From: Amycolatopsis pretoriensis
Lineage (GTDB): Bacteria > Actinomycetota > Actinomycetes > Mycobacteriales > Pseudonocardiaceae
Assembly: GCF_900107925.1 (NCBI RefSeq)
Contig: NZ_FNUJ01000011.1
Coordinates: 1 to 64,000 of the forward strand
Length of the DNA stretch: 64,000 nt
Reading direction: 5' to 3'
This document shows, piece by piece, positions 26,162-36,056 of the stretch. Position numbers and translations under genes: made by a program. Below the pieces are notes generated by a model. That model ran no database searches, was not told where the DNA came from, and saw only the letters and a list, made by a program, of their open reading frames with translations. Position 1 is the first letter of the stretch. Every line of letters starts with the position of its first letter.

Positions 26162-26722
26162 ATGAGTGACGAGGTCCGGGACATCCGGGATTCGAAGGTG
26201 CTGGCGGCGGTTTCCCACCCGCTGCGGCGGCGGCTGATGGAACTGCTCCACCTGGACGGCCCGGCCACGGCGTCGATGCTGGCGGGCAAGACCGACCAGG
26301 CCGTCGGCAACATCAGCCACCACATGAAGGTGCTGGCCGCGGCCAAGCTGGTCGAGGAGGCTCCCGAACTGGCCCGCGACCAGCGGGAACGCTGGTGGAA
26401 GCGCAGCGTGAAGACCTTGCGGTGGGCCTCCGCGGACTTTCCCGACGACCCGATCGCCGAGGCGGCCGAGGTGCTGACCCTCGACCACCAGACGGCGATC
26501 GCGCGCGAGTGGATCGCGAACCGCGAAAACTACCCCCCGCAGTGGCGGGGCGTCGCGTTCAGCACGGACACCTGGATGCGCTTGTCCGCCGCCGAACTGG
26601 AAGAGCTGAACGAACGGGTCCTGCTCCTGCTGGCCGACTTCGAGAACCGCACCGAGCCCGGTGACGGCGTCGAGCGGCACGCGGTCTTCTTCGCCGCGCG
26701 GGCTTCGCTGGGCAAGCCGTGA
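26162..26722 (+). CDS. ArsR/HTH_20-type transcriptional regulator
   Basis: 186 residues. Winged helix in the first 80 residues (SKVLAAVSHPLRRRLMELLHLDGPATASMLAGKTDQAVGNISHHMKVLAAAKLVEEAPE), then a helical C-terminal part. No cysteine metal site is visible, so it is not a classic metal sensor. It overlaps the following MFS gene (GTGA), so it probably represses an operon with the transporter through the operator at 26111-26158. Confidence 0.9.
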   Translation: MSDEVRDIRDSKVLAAVSHPLRRRLMELLHLDGPATASMLAGKTDQAVGNISHHMKVLAAAKLVEEAPELARDQRERWWKRSVKTLRWASADFPDDPIAEAAEVLTLDHQTAIAREWIANRENYPPQWRGVAFSTDTWMRLSAAELEELNERVLLLLADFENRTEPGDGVERHAVFFAARASLGKP

Positions 26723-27972
26723 AGGGGCTCTGGGGGAACAGGGACTTCCGGCTGCTCTGGACCGGCGAGACCACGAGCATGCTCGGCAGCATGGTCGCGA
26801 CCACGGCGTTGCCGCTGGTCGCGGTGGTCACACTGCGGGCGAGCACGTTCGAGGTCGCGCTGCTGACGGCGGTCGCCTGGCTGCCCTGGCTCGTCGTCGG
26901 CCTGCCCGCCGGCGCGTGGGTCGACCGGCTGCCGAAGCGCCCGGTCATGCTGATCTGCAACACCGTGTCGATGGTGGTGTTCGGTGGCGTCCCGCTCGCG
27001 GCCGCGTTCGGGGCGCTGACCATGCCGCTGCTGCTGGCCGCCGCGCTGCTCGGCGGCGTCGCGAAGGTCTTCTTCACCCTCGCCTACCGGGCCTACCTGC
27101 CCGCGCTGCTCTGCCAGGACGACCTCCTGGAAGCCAACGCGAAGCTGCAGGGCAGCGAGTCCGCGACCCAGGTCGGCGGGCCCGGCCTGGCCGGGCTGCT
27201 CGCGCAGGCGTTCGGCCCGGTCAGCGGGATCCTCGCCGACGCGGTCAGCTTCGGCGTCTCCGTGCTGTGCGTGCGGGCGATCCGGGTGCGCGAGACCGTC
27301 GCGCCGGTGCCGCGGACGCCGTTGCGCAGCCAGATCGGCGAGGGCCTGCGGTTCGTCGTGGGCGACCGGTACCTGCGGTCGCTGATGGTGTTCGGCGCGG
27401 TGTCGAACCTCGCGCTGACCGGCTACAGCTCCATCCAGATCGTCTTCCTGTCGCGCACGCTCGGCGCGAGCCCCGGCGTCGTCGGCCTGGTGCTCGCGCT
27501 GGCCGCGACCGGTGGGGTCCTCGGCGCGGCGCTGGCCGGACGGCTCGGCGCGCGCTTCGGCACCGCCCGCGCGTTCCTGCTGTGCGAGGTCGCCGCGGCG
27601 CCGATGATGGTGCTCGGCCCGCTGAGCGGACCGGGCTGGCGGCTGTCGCTGTTCGTCCTCGGCGTGTTCGGCGTCTGCGCGGGGGTCGTCGCGTCGAACG
27701 TGCTGACCACGACGTTCCGGCAGAGCTACTGCCCACCGGAGCTGTTCAGCCGGATCACGTCGAGCGCGTCGCTCACCGCCTACGGCACGATCCCGCTGGC
27801 CGGGGTCCTCGGCGGCGTGCTCGGCGAGGCGATCGGCGTCCGCGAGACGCTGTGGGTGGCCTCCGTCGTGCTGGTCGCCGCGCTGCCGATCCTCGCGCCG
27901 TTCCGGAAGCTGCGCGACTTCCCGGTCACAGCAGCAGGACGTCCACCTCGTCGCCAACCGCTGCCGACGTGA
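26719..27972 (+). CDS. MFS transporter (efflux type)
   Basis: 417 residues with about twelve hydrophobic helices. Begins WGNRDFRLLWTGETTSMLGSMVATTALPLVAV, the usual start of MFS_3-type (MefA/EntS-like) exporters, and keeps the loop motif GLPAGAWVDRLPKRPVMLICN. GTG start overlaps the regulator stop. The last 47 bp overlap the 3' end of moeA on the opposite strand. Likely a drug or metabolite exporter controlled by the upstream regulator. Confidence 0.9.
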   Translation: MKGLWGNRDFRLLWTGETTSMLGSMVATTALPLVAVVTLRASTFEVALLTAVAWLPWLVVGLPAGAWVDRLPKRPVMLICNTVSMVVFGGVPLAAAFGALTMPLLLAAALLGGVAKVFFTLAYRAYLPALLCQDDLLEANAKLQGSESATQVGGPGLAGLLAQAFGPVSGILADAVSFGVSVLCVRAIRVRETVAPVPRTPLRSQIGEGLRFVVGDRYLRSLMVFGAVSNLALTGYSSIQIVFLSRTLGASPGVVGLVLALAATGGVLGAALAGRLGARFGTARAFLLCEVAAAPMMVLGPLSGPGWRLSLFVLGVFGVCAGVVASNVLTTTFRQSYCPPELFSRITSSASLTAYGTIPLAGVLGGVLGEAIGVRETLWVASVVLVAALPILAPFRKLRDFPVTAAGRPPRRQPLPT

Positions 27973-29119
27973 CGTCTTCGGGCAGCACGATCAGGCAGTT
28001 GGCCTGCGTGAACGCGGCCAGCAGGTGCGAGCCCGGCCCGCCGCGCGGCCCGACGACGCCGGTGACTTCCCGGTCGGACGGCGTGAACACGCCCCGGCGG
28101 TACTGACGGCGGCCGGCGGGCGAGGACATCGCTTCGGTCAGCCGGGCCCGCACGCGCTGCCGCGAAACGTCGGTGTGGCCCATGGCCGTCAGCAGCGCCG
28201 GGCGCAGGAACGCTTCGAACGACACGAGCACGCTGACGGGGTTGCCGGGCAGGGTCACGACCGGCACGCCCTGCCAGCGCCCGCAGCCCTGCGGCCCGCC
28301 CGGCTGCATCGCGATCTTCGCGAACTCGACCCCCTGGCCCGACAGCGCGTCCTTCACCACTTCATAGGCGCCTGCGCTGACGCCGCCGGAGGTGACCAGC
28401 AGGTCGGCGTCGGCGAGCTTCGGCTCGATGACCTTGCGGAACTCCTCGACGTCGTCGACGACGCTGCGGACCACCTCGACCTCGCAGCCGAGGCCGCGGA
28501 CCGCGGCGGCGAGCATCACGCTGTTCGACTCGTAGATCTGGCCGTGCCGCAGCGGCGCGGGCGCGTCGATCAGCTCGGTGCCGGTGGAGGCGATCAGCAC
28601 CCGCAGCGGCCGGTGCACCCGCACCTCGGCGAGCCCGACGGCGGCCGCCAGGCCGAGCTGGGAGTGGCCGAGGACGGTCCCGGCGTGCAGGGCGAGGGCG
28701 CCTTGGAGGACGTCTTCCCCGGAGCGCCGGATGTGCGCGCCTTCGGTGGCCGTGGTGGAGATCGTCACGGTCTCCGTGCCGCCGTCGGTGTCCTCGACCA
28801 TCACGACGGCGTCCGCGCCGGGCGGGAGCGGCGCGCCGGTCATGATCCGGTGCGCGGTGCCGGGTTCGAGCGGCCGGACGTCGACCCGGCCCGCGGGGAT
28901 GTCGTCGGCGACCGGCAGGGTCACCGGCGCCCGCACGACGTCGGCGGCGCGGACCGCGTAACCGTCCATCGCGGAGTTGTCGAAGGGCGGGAGGGACACG
29001 CCGGCCCGCACGTCCTCGGCGAGCACGAGGCCGGCCGCGGCGGCGAGGGGCAGGGCGGTCGCGGGGGAGGCGCCCAGGAGCGCGGCCACCTTGTCGCGGT
29101 AGTCGTCGACGGAGATCAC
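27926..29119 (-). CDS. moeA: Molybdopterin molybdenumtransferase
   Basis: 397 residues from the GTG at 29119, preceded by GGAGG. Inserts molybdate into adenylated molybdopterin. Motifs: LPPFDNSAMDGYAVRAAD, RIMTGAPLPPGADAVV(M)VEDT, a MoCF-binding segment VRVLIASTGTEL-type (PLRVLIASTGTELI), DLLVTSGGVSAGAYE and TLPGNPVSVLVSFE. Its place near psd/pssA and groEL matches moeA2 of M. tuberculosis in position. The gene overlaps the MFS gene 3' end by 47 bp. Confidence 0.94.
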   Translation of the reverse strand: MISVDDYRDKVAALLGASPATALPLAAAAGLVLAEDVRAGVSLPPFDNSAMDGYAVRAADVVRAPVTLPVADDIPAGRVDVRPLEPGTAHRIMTGAPLPPGADAVVMVEDTDGGTETVTISTTATEGAHIRRSGEDVLQGALALHAGTVLGHSQLGLAAAVGLAEVRVHRPLRVLIASTGTELIDAPAPLRHGQIYESNSVMLAAAVRGLGCEVEVVRSVVDDVEEFRKVIEPKLADADLLVTSGGVSAGAYEVVKDALSGQGVEFAKIAMQPGGPQGCGRWQGVPVVTLPGNPVSVLVSFEAFLRPALLTAMGHTDVSRQRVRARLTEAMSSPAGRRQYRRGVFTPSDREVTGVVGPRGGPGSHLLAAFTQANCLIVLPEDVTSAAVGDEVDVLLL

Positions 29120-29192
29120 CGGACCATCCTCCCCGGGATTCGGGGGCGTGCAAGACTCTGCCCCGTCGAGAGCACGCCACAGGGGAGCACGC

Positions 29193-29870
29193 ATGCAGGT
29201 CGGAGTCCGTCAACAGCCCTCGTTCGCCGTCGCCCGGCTGATGCTGGCGCCCGGTGAGCCGTGCCAGGTCGAGTCCGGCGCCATGATGGCCACCAGCTAC
29301 GGCGTGCAGGTCCAGTCGCAGGCCCAGGGCGGGATCATGAAGGGCCTCGGGCGCGCGTTCCTCTCCGGCGAGTCCTTCTTCATCTCCACCTTCACCGCGC
29401 CGCAGAACGGCGGCTGGGTCGACGTCGCGGCCAACCTGCCCGGCGACATCCAGGTGATCACCCTCGACGGCCGCACCGGCTGGGCCGTCACCCGCGGCTG
29501 CTGGCTCGCGTCGTCGCACGGCGTGCAGACGGAGACCAAGTGGGGCGGGATGAAGAACCTGATGGGCGGTGAAGGCGGGTTCCTGACCCACGCCACCGGC
29601 CAGGGCCAGCTGCTCGTCGCCTGCTACGGCGCCGTCGAGACGATCACGCTGCAGCAGGGCGAGATGGTGACCGTCGACACCGGGCACGTCGTCGCGTACG
29701 CCGACACCGTGCAGTACCAGATCCGGAAGGTCGCGACGGGCATCATCCAGTCCATGAAGAGCGGTGAAGGCCTCGTCTTCGACTTCGTCGGTCCCGGCCA
29801 GATCATGACGCAGACGCGCAACCCGTCCGCGCTGGTCAGCTGGATCGTCTCCCACGTCCCGTCCCGCTGA
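29193..29870 (+). CDS. AIM24-family protein, first copy
   Basis: 225 residues, ATG after AGGGGAG. Beta-rich AIM24/TerD-like fold: FAVARLMLAPGEPCQVESGAMMATSYGVQVQSQAQGGIMKGLGRAFLSGESFFISTFTA matches the family start. The domain is named after a yeast mitochondrial protein; the bacterial role is unknown. Its stop overlaps the start of a shorter paralogue (TGATG). Confidence 0.88.
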   Translation: MQVGVRQQPSFAVARLMLAPGEPCQVESGAMMATSYGVQVQSQAQGGIMKGLGRAFLSGESFFISTFTAPQNGGWVDVAANLPGDIQVITLDGRTGWAVTRGCWLASSHGVQTETKWGGMKNLMGGEGGFLTHATGQGQLLVACYGAVETITLQQGEMVTVDTGHVVAYADTVQYQIRKVATGIIQSMKSGEGLVFDFVGPGQIMTQTRNPSALVSWIVSHVPSR

Positions 29871-30493
29871 TGCGCGTCCAGACCCGACACACGCCCGCCT
29901 TCGGCGTCGCCCGCGTCCTGCTCGACCCGGGCGAGTCGGTCCAGGCCGCGCCCGACACGCTGCTCGCCAGCCGCTTCGGCGTCACCGAGGCCCCGGCCGG
30001 CCGGGGCGGCGTCCGCGCGGGCAAGGTCGCGGCGACCGTCTACACCGCTCCCGCCGACGGCGGCTGGCTCGACTTCGCGCCGCTGCGCCCCGGTGACGTC
30101 TACCCGCTCGACCTCGGCGGCGGCACGGGCTGGTCGGTCCACCGCGACGCCGTGCTGGTCCGGCCGTCGTCGGTCCGCCACGACGCGGGCTGGGCGCCGC
30201 TGCAGCAGCTCTTCGGCGCCGACTCCGGGTTCCTCGAGCACTACAGCGGAACCGGGCCGCTCGTGCTGGCCGCGCCCGGCCCGGTGGACGCGTTCGAGCT
30301 CGGCCAGGGCGAGCTGGTCACCGTCCGGCCGGACTACCTGCTGGCCTACCCGGACAGCGTCCAGTGCCGCCTGCGGGCGCTCGATCCCGGCGGGTCGCAG
30401 TCGCTGCGCACGGGCGAAGGACTCGCGGTCGACTTCGCCGGGCCCGGGACGGTGCTCGTGCAAGCGCGGAACAGGCGCCTTTCTTCGGCGTGA
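29870..30493 (+). CDS. AIM24-family protein, divergent second copy
   Basis: 207 residues. Aligns along its length with the preceding protein (TPAFGVARVLLDPGESVQAAPDTLLASRFGV; FLEHYSGTGPLVLAAPGPVDAFELGQGELVTVRPDYLLAYPDSVQC) but lacks the KGLGRAFLSGESFF loop. The pair arose by tandem duplication and are translationally coupled, so they may form a hetero-oligomer. Function unknown. Confidence 0.82.
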   Translation: MRVQTRHTPAFGVARVLLDPGESVQAAPDTLLASRFGVTEAPAGRGGVRAGKVAATVYTAPADGGWLDFAPLRPGDVYPLDLGGGTGWSVHRDAVLVRPSSVRHDAGWAPLQQLFGADSGFLEHYSGTGPLVLAAPGPVDAFELGQGELVTVRPDYLLAYPDSVQCRLRALDPGGSQSLRTGEGLAVDFAGPGTVLVQARNRRLSSA

Positions 30494-30504
30494 TCTTCAA
30501 ACGA

Positions 30505-30580
30505 ATTGCCCATTGCCGAGGGCAATAATTCCGGTAGCGTGATTGGCACTTCCGCCGCTGGCATCCGCTCGGGCCAGCGG
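30505..30580 (+). promoter_or_regulatory. Two hairpins in the leader of the cold-shock gene
   Basis: ATTGCCC/GGGCAAT (30505-30526) and CCGCTGG/CCAGCGG (30555-30580) can each form a stem between the AIM24 pair and the cold-shock gene. The first may terminate the upstream operon; the second lies in a probable 5' UTR, where cold-shock mRNAs often carry regulatory structure. Confidence 0.45.
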
Positions 30581-30605
30581 ATCCTTTGTGCTGAGGGAGG
30601 GCGCC

Positions 30606-30812
30606 GTGGCTGTCGGCACCGTCAAATGGTTCAACTCGGAAAAGGGCTACGGGTTCATCGAATCCACCGAAGGTCCGGACGTGTTCGTCCACTATTCGGC
30701 CATCCAGGCCGAAGGATTCCGCACTTTGGACGAAGGCGACCGCGTCGAGTTCGAAGTCCAGTCCGGGCGTGACGGCCGTAGTCAGGCAGCCGACGTGCGC
30801 AAGGTGTCGTAA
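30606..30812 (+). CDS. Cold-shock-domain protein
   Basis: 68 residues, GTG start after GAGGGAGG. Single OB-fold nucleic-acid chaperone with both RNA-binding motifs: GTVKWFNSEKGYGFI (RNP1, KGYGFI) and DVFVHYSAI (RNP2, VFVHY). Binds single-stranded RNA/DNA in the cytoplasm. Confidence 0.96.
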   Translation: MAVGTVKWFNSEKGYGFIESTEGPDVFVHYSAIQAEGFRTLDEGDRVEFEVQSGRDGRSQAADVRKVS

Positions 30813-30878
30813 GGACACTGATCACCCGATTGGCGAACCCCCGGCAGCCTGCGAACCTGGGACGTTAGGCTGCCGGGC

Positions 30879-32345
30879 GTGACAGGCGATGTGTCGGGGG
30901 ACCTCACCGGTCGCCGGCTGGGCAACTACCGCATCGACGGGGTGCTCGGCAAAGGCGGCATGAGCGTGACCTACAAGGCCACGGACGTGCGTCTCGGCCG
31001 CAAGGTGGCGCTGAAGGTCATCGGTGACCACCTCGGGGCCGACGCCGAGTTCCGCGAGCGGTTCGTCGACGAGGCGCGCAACACGTCCGCGATCGACCAC
31101 GCCAACGTCGTGCCGTTGTACGACTTCGGCGAGCTCGACGGCATGCTCTACATCGCCATGCGCATGGTCGACGGCGGCGATCTCGCCGGGTTGATCTCCG
31201 GCGGCCCGATCGCCCCGGCGCGCGCGTTGACGATGCTCGACCAGGTCGCGGACGCCCTCGACACGCTGCACAACCGTGGTCTGGTCCACTTGGACGTCAA
31301 ACCGGCGAACGTGCTCGTGACGAAGAAGGAGACGTCGCGCGAGCACGTGTACGTCGCCGACTTCGGGCTGACGCGCCGCGGCGCGACGGGGCACCGCACG
31401 CGCGGCGGCGACTTCCTCGGCTCCCCGACGTACGCGGCGCCCGAGCACCTGCGCGGCGAGCCGCTGGACGGGCGGACCGACCAGTACGCGCTCACGTGCG
31501 TCCTCTTCGCGTGCCTGACGGGCAGCCCGCCGTTCAAGGGCGACGTCCCGACGGTGATCAAGGGCCACCTCAACGGCGACCCGCCGTCGATCTCCCGGAT
31601 GGTCGCGCTGCCGCCGGCGATCGACGAGGTGGTCCGCCGCGGCATGGCCAAGAACCCCGCCGACCGCTACCCCAGCTGCGTCGAGATGATCGCGGCCGCC
31701 CGCCGCGCGCTCGGCGCCCAGGCGGCGTCGGACACCCCCCCGGGCCCGCCCGGGTCCAATTCGGGTGGAATCCCCGCGCCGCAGCGCCTTGGTCAGGTAC
31801 AACAGGGGCCGCACCAGAACAGCGCACCGCAGGGAGAGGGGGCCCCCGTGCACCCGTACGGAGGACAGCAGCAGCCCGGCTACGGCCAGCAGCCCGGGCC
31901 GCAGGGGCCGCCCCCGGGGATGCCGCCCCAGGGCCCGCCGCCGGGGTACGGCTACCCGCAGCAGCAGGGCATGCCGCCGCAGGGCCCGCCTCCCGGTTAC
32001 GGCTACCCGCAGCAGCCGGGGATGCCGCCGCAGGGCATGCCCCCGCAGGGCTACGGCCAGGACCCGATGCGGCTGCGTCCCCCGATGCCCGCGGGCGGCG
32101 CGGGCGCGTTCCACCAGCCGAAGAGCAGCGGCGGCAAGAAGTGGATCTTCCTCGTCCTCGGGCTGATCGTCGTGGCGGGGCTGATCGTGGGCGCGATCTT
32201 CCTGTTCAGCGACGGTGGCGGCGGGGGCGGCGGCACGACGACCGCGCCGAACATCCCGGTCGGTCCCGGCGGCGACTCGCAGGGCAACCCGACCTCGTCG
32301 CTGAACGCGCCCCCGACGTCGATCTCCATCAAGCCGGGCAACTGA
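30879..32345 (+). CDS. Membrane-anchored serine/threonine protein kinase
   Basis: 488 residues, GTG start. Kinase domain about 11-275: glycine loop LGKGGMSVTYKA, ALKVI lysine, catalytic loop HLDVKPANVLV, DFGLTRRG and APEHL. The catalytic loop has HLD instead of HRD, so it is a non-RD kinase. A long Pro/Gly/Gln/Tyr linker (about 290-415) contains repeats of GYGYPQQ and MPPQGPPPG. One transmembrane helix (WIFLVLGLIVVAGLIVGAIFLF) and a 45-residue Thr/Ser tail follow; there are no PASTA domains. Target unknown. Confidence 0.92.
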   Translation: MTGDVSGDLTGRRLGNYRIDGVLGKGGMSVTYKATDVRLGRKVALKVIGDHLGADAEFRERFVDEARNTSAIDHANVVPLYDFGELDGMLYIAMRMVDGGDLAGLISGGPIAPARALTMLDQVADALDTLHNRGLVHLDVKPANVLVTKKETSREHVYVADFGLTRRGATGHRTRGGDFLGSPTYAAPEHLRGEPLDGRTDQYALTCVLFACLTGSPPFKGDVPTVIKGHLNGDPPSISRMVALPPAIDEVVRRGMAKNPADRYPSCVEMIAAARRALGAQAASDTPPGPPGSNSGGIPAPQRLGQVQQGPHQNSAPQGEGAPVHPYGGQQQPGYGQQPGPQGPPPGMPPQGPPPGYGYPQQQGMPPQGPPPGYGYPQQPGMPPQGMPPQGYGQDPMRLRPPMPAGGAGAFHQPKSSGGKKWIFLVLGLIVVAGLIVGAIFLFSDGGGGGGGTTTAPNIPVGPGGDSQGNPTSSLNAPPTSISIKPGN

Positions 32346-32370
32346 ACCGTGCCACGCTGAGCTGGTCTTC

Positions 32371-32431
32371 TTGCACTCTCCACCCGAGAGTGCTAAACAC
32401 GGTGTTGGCACTCGACGCCGTCGAGTGCCAA
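32371..32431 (+). promoter_or_regulatory. Two CIRCE (HrcA) operators upstream of groEL
   Basis: TTGCACTC-N9-GAGTGCTAA spans 32371-32396, and a second, perfectly symmetric TTGGCACTC-N9-GAGTGCCAA spans 32405-32431. Both have the 9-base spacer of CIRCE. HrcA binding to these would repress groEL outside heat shock. The leader to the ATG at 32576 is about 145 bases. Confidence 0.93.
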
Positions 32432-32575
32432 AGGTCGGGACGGTGAGGCTGACCCCCACCCGGGTCCAGTCGTCCGTCGCGGGCACCGAGCCTGGCCGAG
32501 GAAAGAGTCCTGCTGCCGCCGCTGCAAAGCAGTACAGCGCGGCGGTGGCGCCCAATACCGGAGGACCACACCGCA

Positions 32576-34204
<1,629 letters not shown>

Positions 34205-34222
34205 GTTCGCTGCTTCACCGGG

Positions 34223-34257
34223 AAGCCCGGTCCGCTTCGGCGGGCCGGGCTTTTCTT
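34223..34257 (+). terminator. groEL terminator
   Basis: AAGCCCGGTCCGC pairs with GCGGGCCGGGCTT around a TTCG loop and is followed by TTTTCTT, a classical intrinsic terminator 18 bases after the groEL stop. Confidence 0.92.
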
Positions 34258-34579
34258 ATGGCTTGGTGAAGAACCAGACGGCGTAGGCGCCGAGGATGAC
34301 GACGCCGAGCGCGAGCACGCCGAGGCCCCCGAGCCAGGCGGTGCTCGCTTCTTCCGCTTCGAGCGCGACGACGATGGCGCCGATCCCGGTGAGCAGGATC
34401 CAGATCGCGAGCGCGGCGGCGGTGTAGAGGACGGTCTTGGTGACGCTGGTGCTGCCGGTGTCGTTGAAGGCGAGCACGAAGAAGGCGGAGAAGGCGGTCA
34501 GCCCCAGTCCGGCGATCAGGTAGAGCCCACCCAGAATCCCGACGACGATCTTCGCCGCCGTTCTGCTGCCTTGATCCAC
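34256..34579 (-). CDS. Small hypothetical four-helix membrane protein
   Basis: 107 residues, GTG start. Hydrophobic helices near 8-35, 48-72 and 80-104 (GGLYLIAGLGLTAFSAFFVLAF; LYTAAALAIWILLTGIGAIVVAL; WLGGLGVLALGVVILGAYAVWFF). No family named. Convergent with groEL and sharing its terminator region. Confidence 0.7.
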   Translation of the reverse strand: MDQGSRTAAKIVVGILGGLYLIAGLGLTAFSAFFVLAFNDTGSTSVTKTVLYTAAALAIWILLTGIGAIVVALEAEEASTAWLGGLGVLALGVVILGAYAVWFFTKP

Positions 34580-34650
34580 GACCGCGAACCCTAACCCCTC
34601 GTGCGGGGTTCGCGTCGGGCTTTTGGGCTGGTCGGAGCAGCGGGGTACGC

Positions 34651-34689
34651 CGAACGGCCCGGACGTCCCCTTGGCGTCCGGGCCGTTCG
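34651..34689 (-). terminator. 15-bp hairpin downstream of the PspC-like gene
   Basis: CGAACGGCCCGGACG (34651-34665) is exactly complementary to 34675-34689 with a 9-base loop. It sits 56 bases after the stop of the minus-strand PspC-like gene, before the next minus-strand gene. No T-run. Confidence 0.65.
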
Positions 34690-34744
34690 TGTCAGCGCAC
34701 CCCCGCGGGCACCGGCTCCCCCTGCGAGCCGGCGCCCGCCCGCG

Positions 34745-34963
34745 TCAGGAGTCCTCTTCGGGCGTCAGGATCGCGGCGGCGACGTAGACCGGGATCGCGA
34801 TGCCGACCGAGAGGAAGACGGCGGCGACCATGCCGATGCGGAGCACGCCGGCGTCGACGCCGAGGTAGGTGGCCCAGCCACCGCAGACACCGGTGAGCAT
34901 CTTGTCGCTCTTGCTGCGGCGGAGCTTCTTGGTGGTTTCCGGGGTGTACACGCTGTTCGTCAT
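34745..34963 (-). CDS. PspC-domain protein
   Basis: 72 residues. KKLRRSKSDKMLTGVCGGWATYLGVDAGVLRIGMVAAVFLSVGIAIPVYVAAAILTPEE is the PspC domain: a basic stretch, G(V/I)CGGxAxYLxVD, then a hydrophobic helix. Such single-domain proteins are membrane stress components. The short ATG start gives the normal size. Confidence 0.9.
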   Translation of the reverse strand: MTNSVYTPETTKKLRRSKSDKMLTGVCGGWATYLGVDAGVLRIGMVAAVFLSVGIAIPVYVAAAILTPEEDS

Positions 34964-35055
34964 GCAGCAATGTTCGCTCGCCGGGGCCCCGGCCCACATC
35001 GGGAACGGCCCGGACCCCGACCCTGAACTTGACCTCGGGGACGCACCCCGAGGAC

Positions 35056-35985
35056 TCACGACAACCCGCGCACCCGCTCGAGCCGGGCTTCCCACGCCGC
35101 CTGCACCTCGGGGGACGCCGGGTACGCGTCCGCCGGTTCCGGGGCCCGCGGTGGCACCGGCAGGTATCCGTCCACAGGGGACAGTGGTGACGCGCAGACG
35201 TCCCCCTCCAGCAACGAAATCGTCCCCAGTCCACACGCGAACTCCAACGACGGCAGCGCGCCCGCCAGCGCCAGCCCCGCCGCCAAACCCACACTCGTCT
35301 CCACCGCCGACGACACCACGCACGGCAGCCCGCACGCCTCCGCGACCTCCAGCGCCCGCCGCACGCCGCCCAGCGGGGACACCTTCAGCACCGCGATGTC
35401 CGCCGCTCCCGCGACCGCCACCTTGAGCGGGTCCTCCGCGCGGCGGATCGACTCGTCGGCCGCGATGCGGACCGATACCCGGCGGCGGACGGCCGCCAGG
35501 TCCTCGATCGTCGGGCACGGCTGCTCCGCGTACTCCAGTCCGCCCGCCGCCTTGTCGAGGTCGGTGATCGCGCGGACCGCCGTGTCGACGTCCCACGCCG
35601 TGTTCGCGTCGATGCGGACCGCGCCCGACGGGCCGAGCGCGTCGCGGACCGCCGCCACCCGGTCGCAGTCGTCGGCCAGGGACGACCGCGGGTCCGCGAC
35701 CTTCACCTTGGCCGTTCGGCAGCCGGACGCGCGGACCAGTTCGTACGCCTTCTCCGCGCCGACGACCGGCACCGTCGTGTTCACCTCGACCCGGTCGCGG
35801 ACCGGCGCCGGCCAGCCCGACTCGCTCGCTTCCAGCGCCGCGTGCAGCCACGGCACGCTCTCGGCGTCCGAATAGTCGGCGAACGGGCAGAACTCGCCCC
35901 AGCCCGCCGGGCCGGGCAGCAGCACGCCTTCCCGGACGGTGATGCCGCGGAAACGGTTGCGCAGGGGGATCGCGTAGACCTTCAT
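35056..35985 (-). CDS. menC: o-Succinylbenzoate synthase-like enzyme (enolase superfamily)
   Basis: 309 residues (a GTG at 35988 directly precedes the ATG). Muconate-lactonising subgroup fold: catalytic lysine region CRTAKVKVADP, metal ligands in VRIDANTAWD, EYAEQPCP and IAADESI, and the second lysine in DIAVLKVSPLGG. In menaquinone synthesis MenC dehydrates SHCHC to o-succinylbenzoate. No other men genes are near, so N-succinylamino-acid racemase activity is possible. Divergent from the SARP gene. Confidence 0.87.
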   Translation of the reverse strand: MKVYAIPLRNRFRGITVREGVLLPGPAGWGEFCPFADYSDAESVPWLHAALEASESGWPAPVRDRVEVNTTVPVVGAEKAYELVRASGCRTAKVKVADPRSSLADDCDRVAAVRDALGPSGAVRIDANTAWDVDTAVRAITDLDKAAGGLEYAEQPCPTIEDLAAVRRRVSVRIAADESIRRAEDPLKVAVAGAADIAVLKVSPLGGVRRALEVAEACGLPCVVSSAVETSVGLAAGLALAGALPSLEFACGLGTISLLEGDVCASPLSPVDGYLPVPPRAPEPADAYPASPEVQAAWEARLERVRGLS

Positions 35986-36056
35986 CACCGCCGATCATGC
36001 CATCCGAGTTGCGCCGAACGGCTGCCGAACAGCGCGGTTGCGGCGAGAATGTTCCC

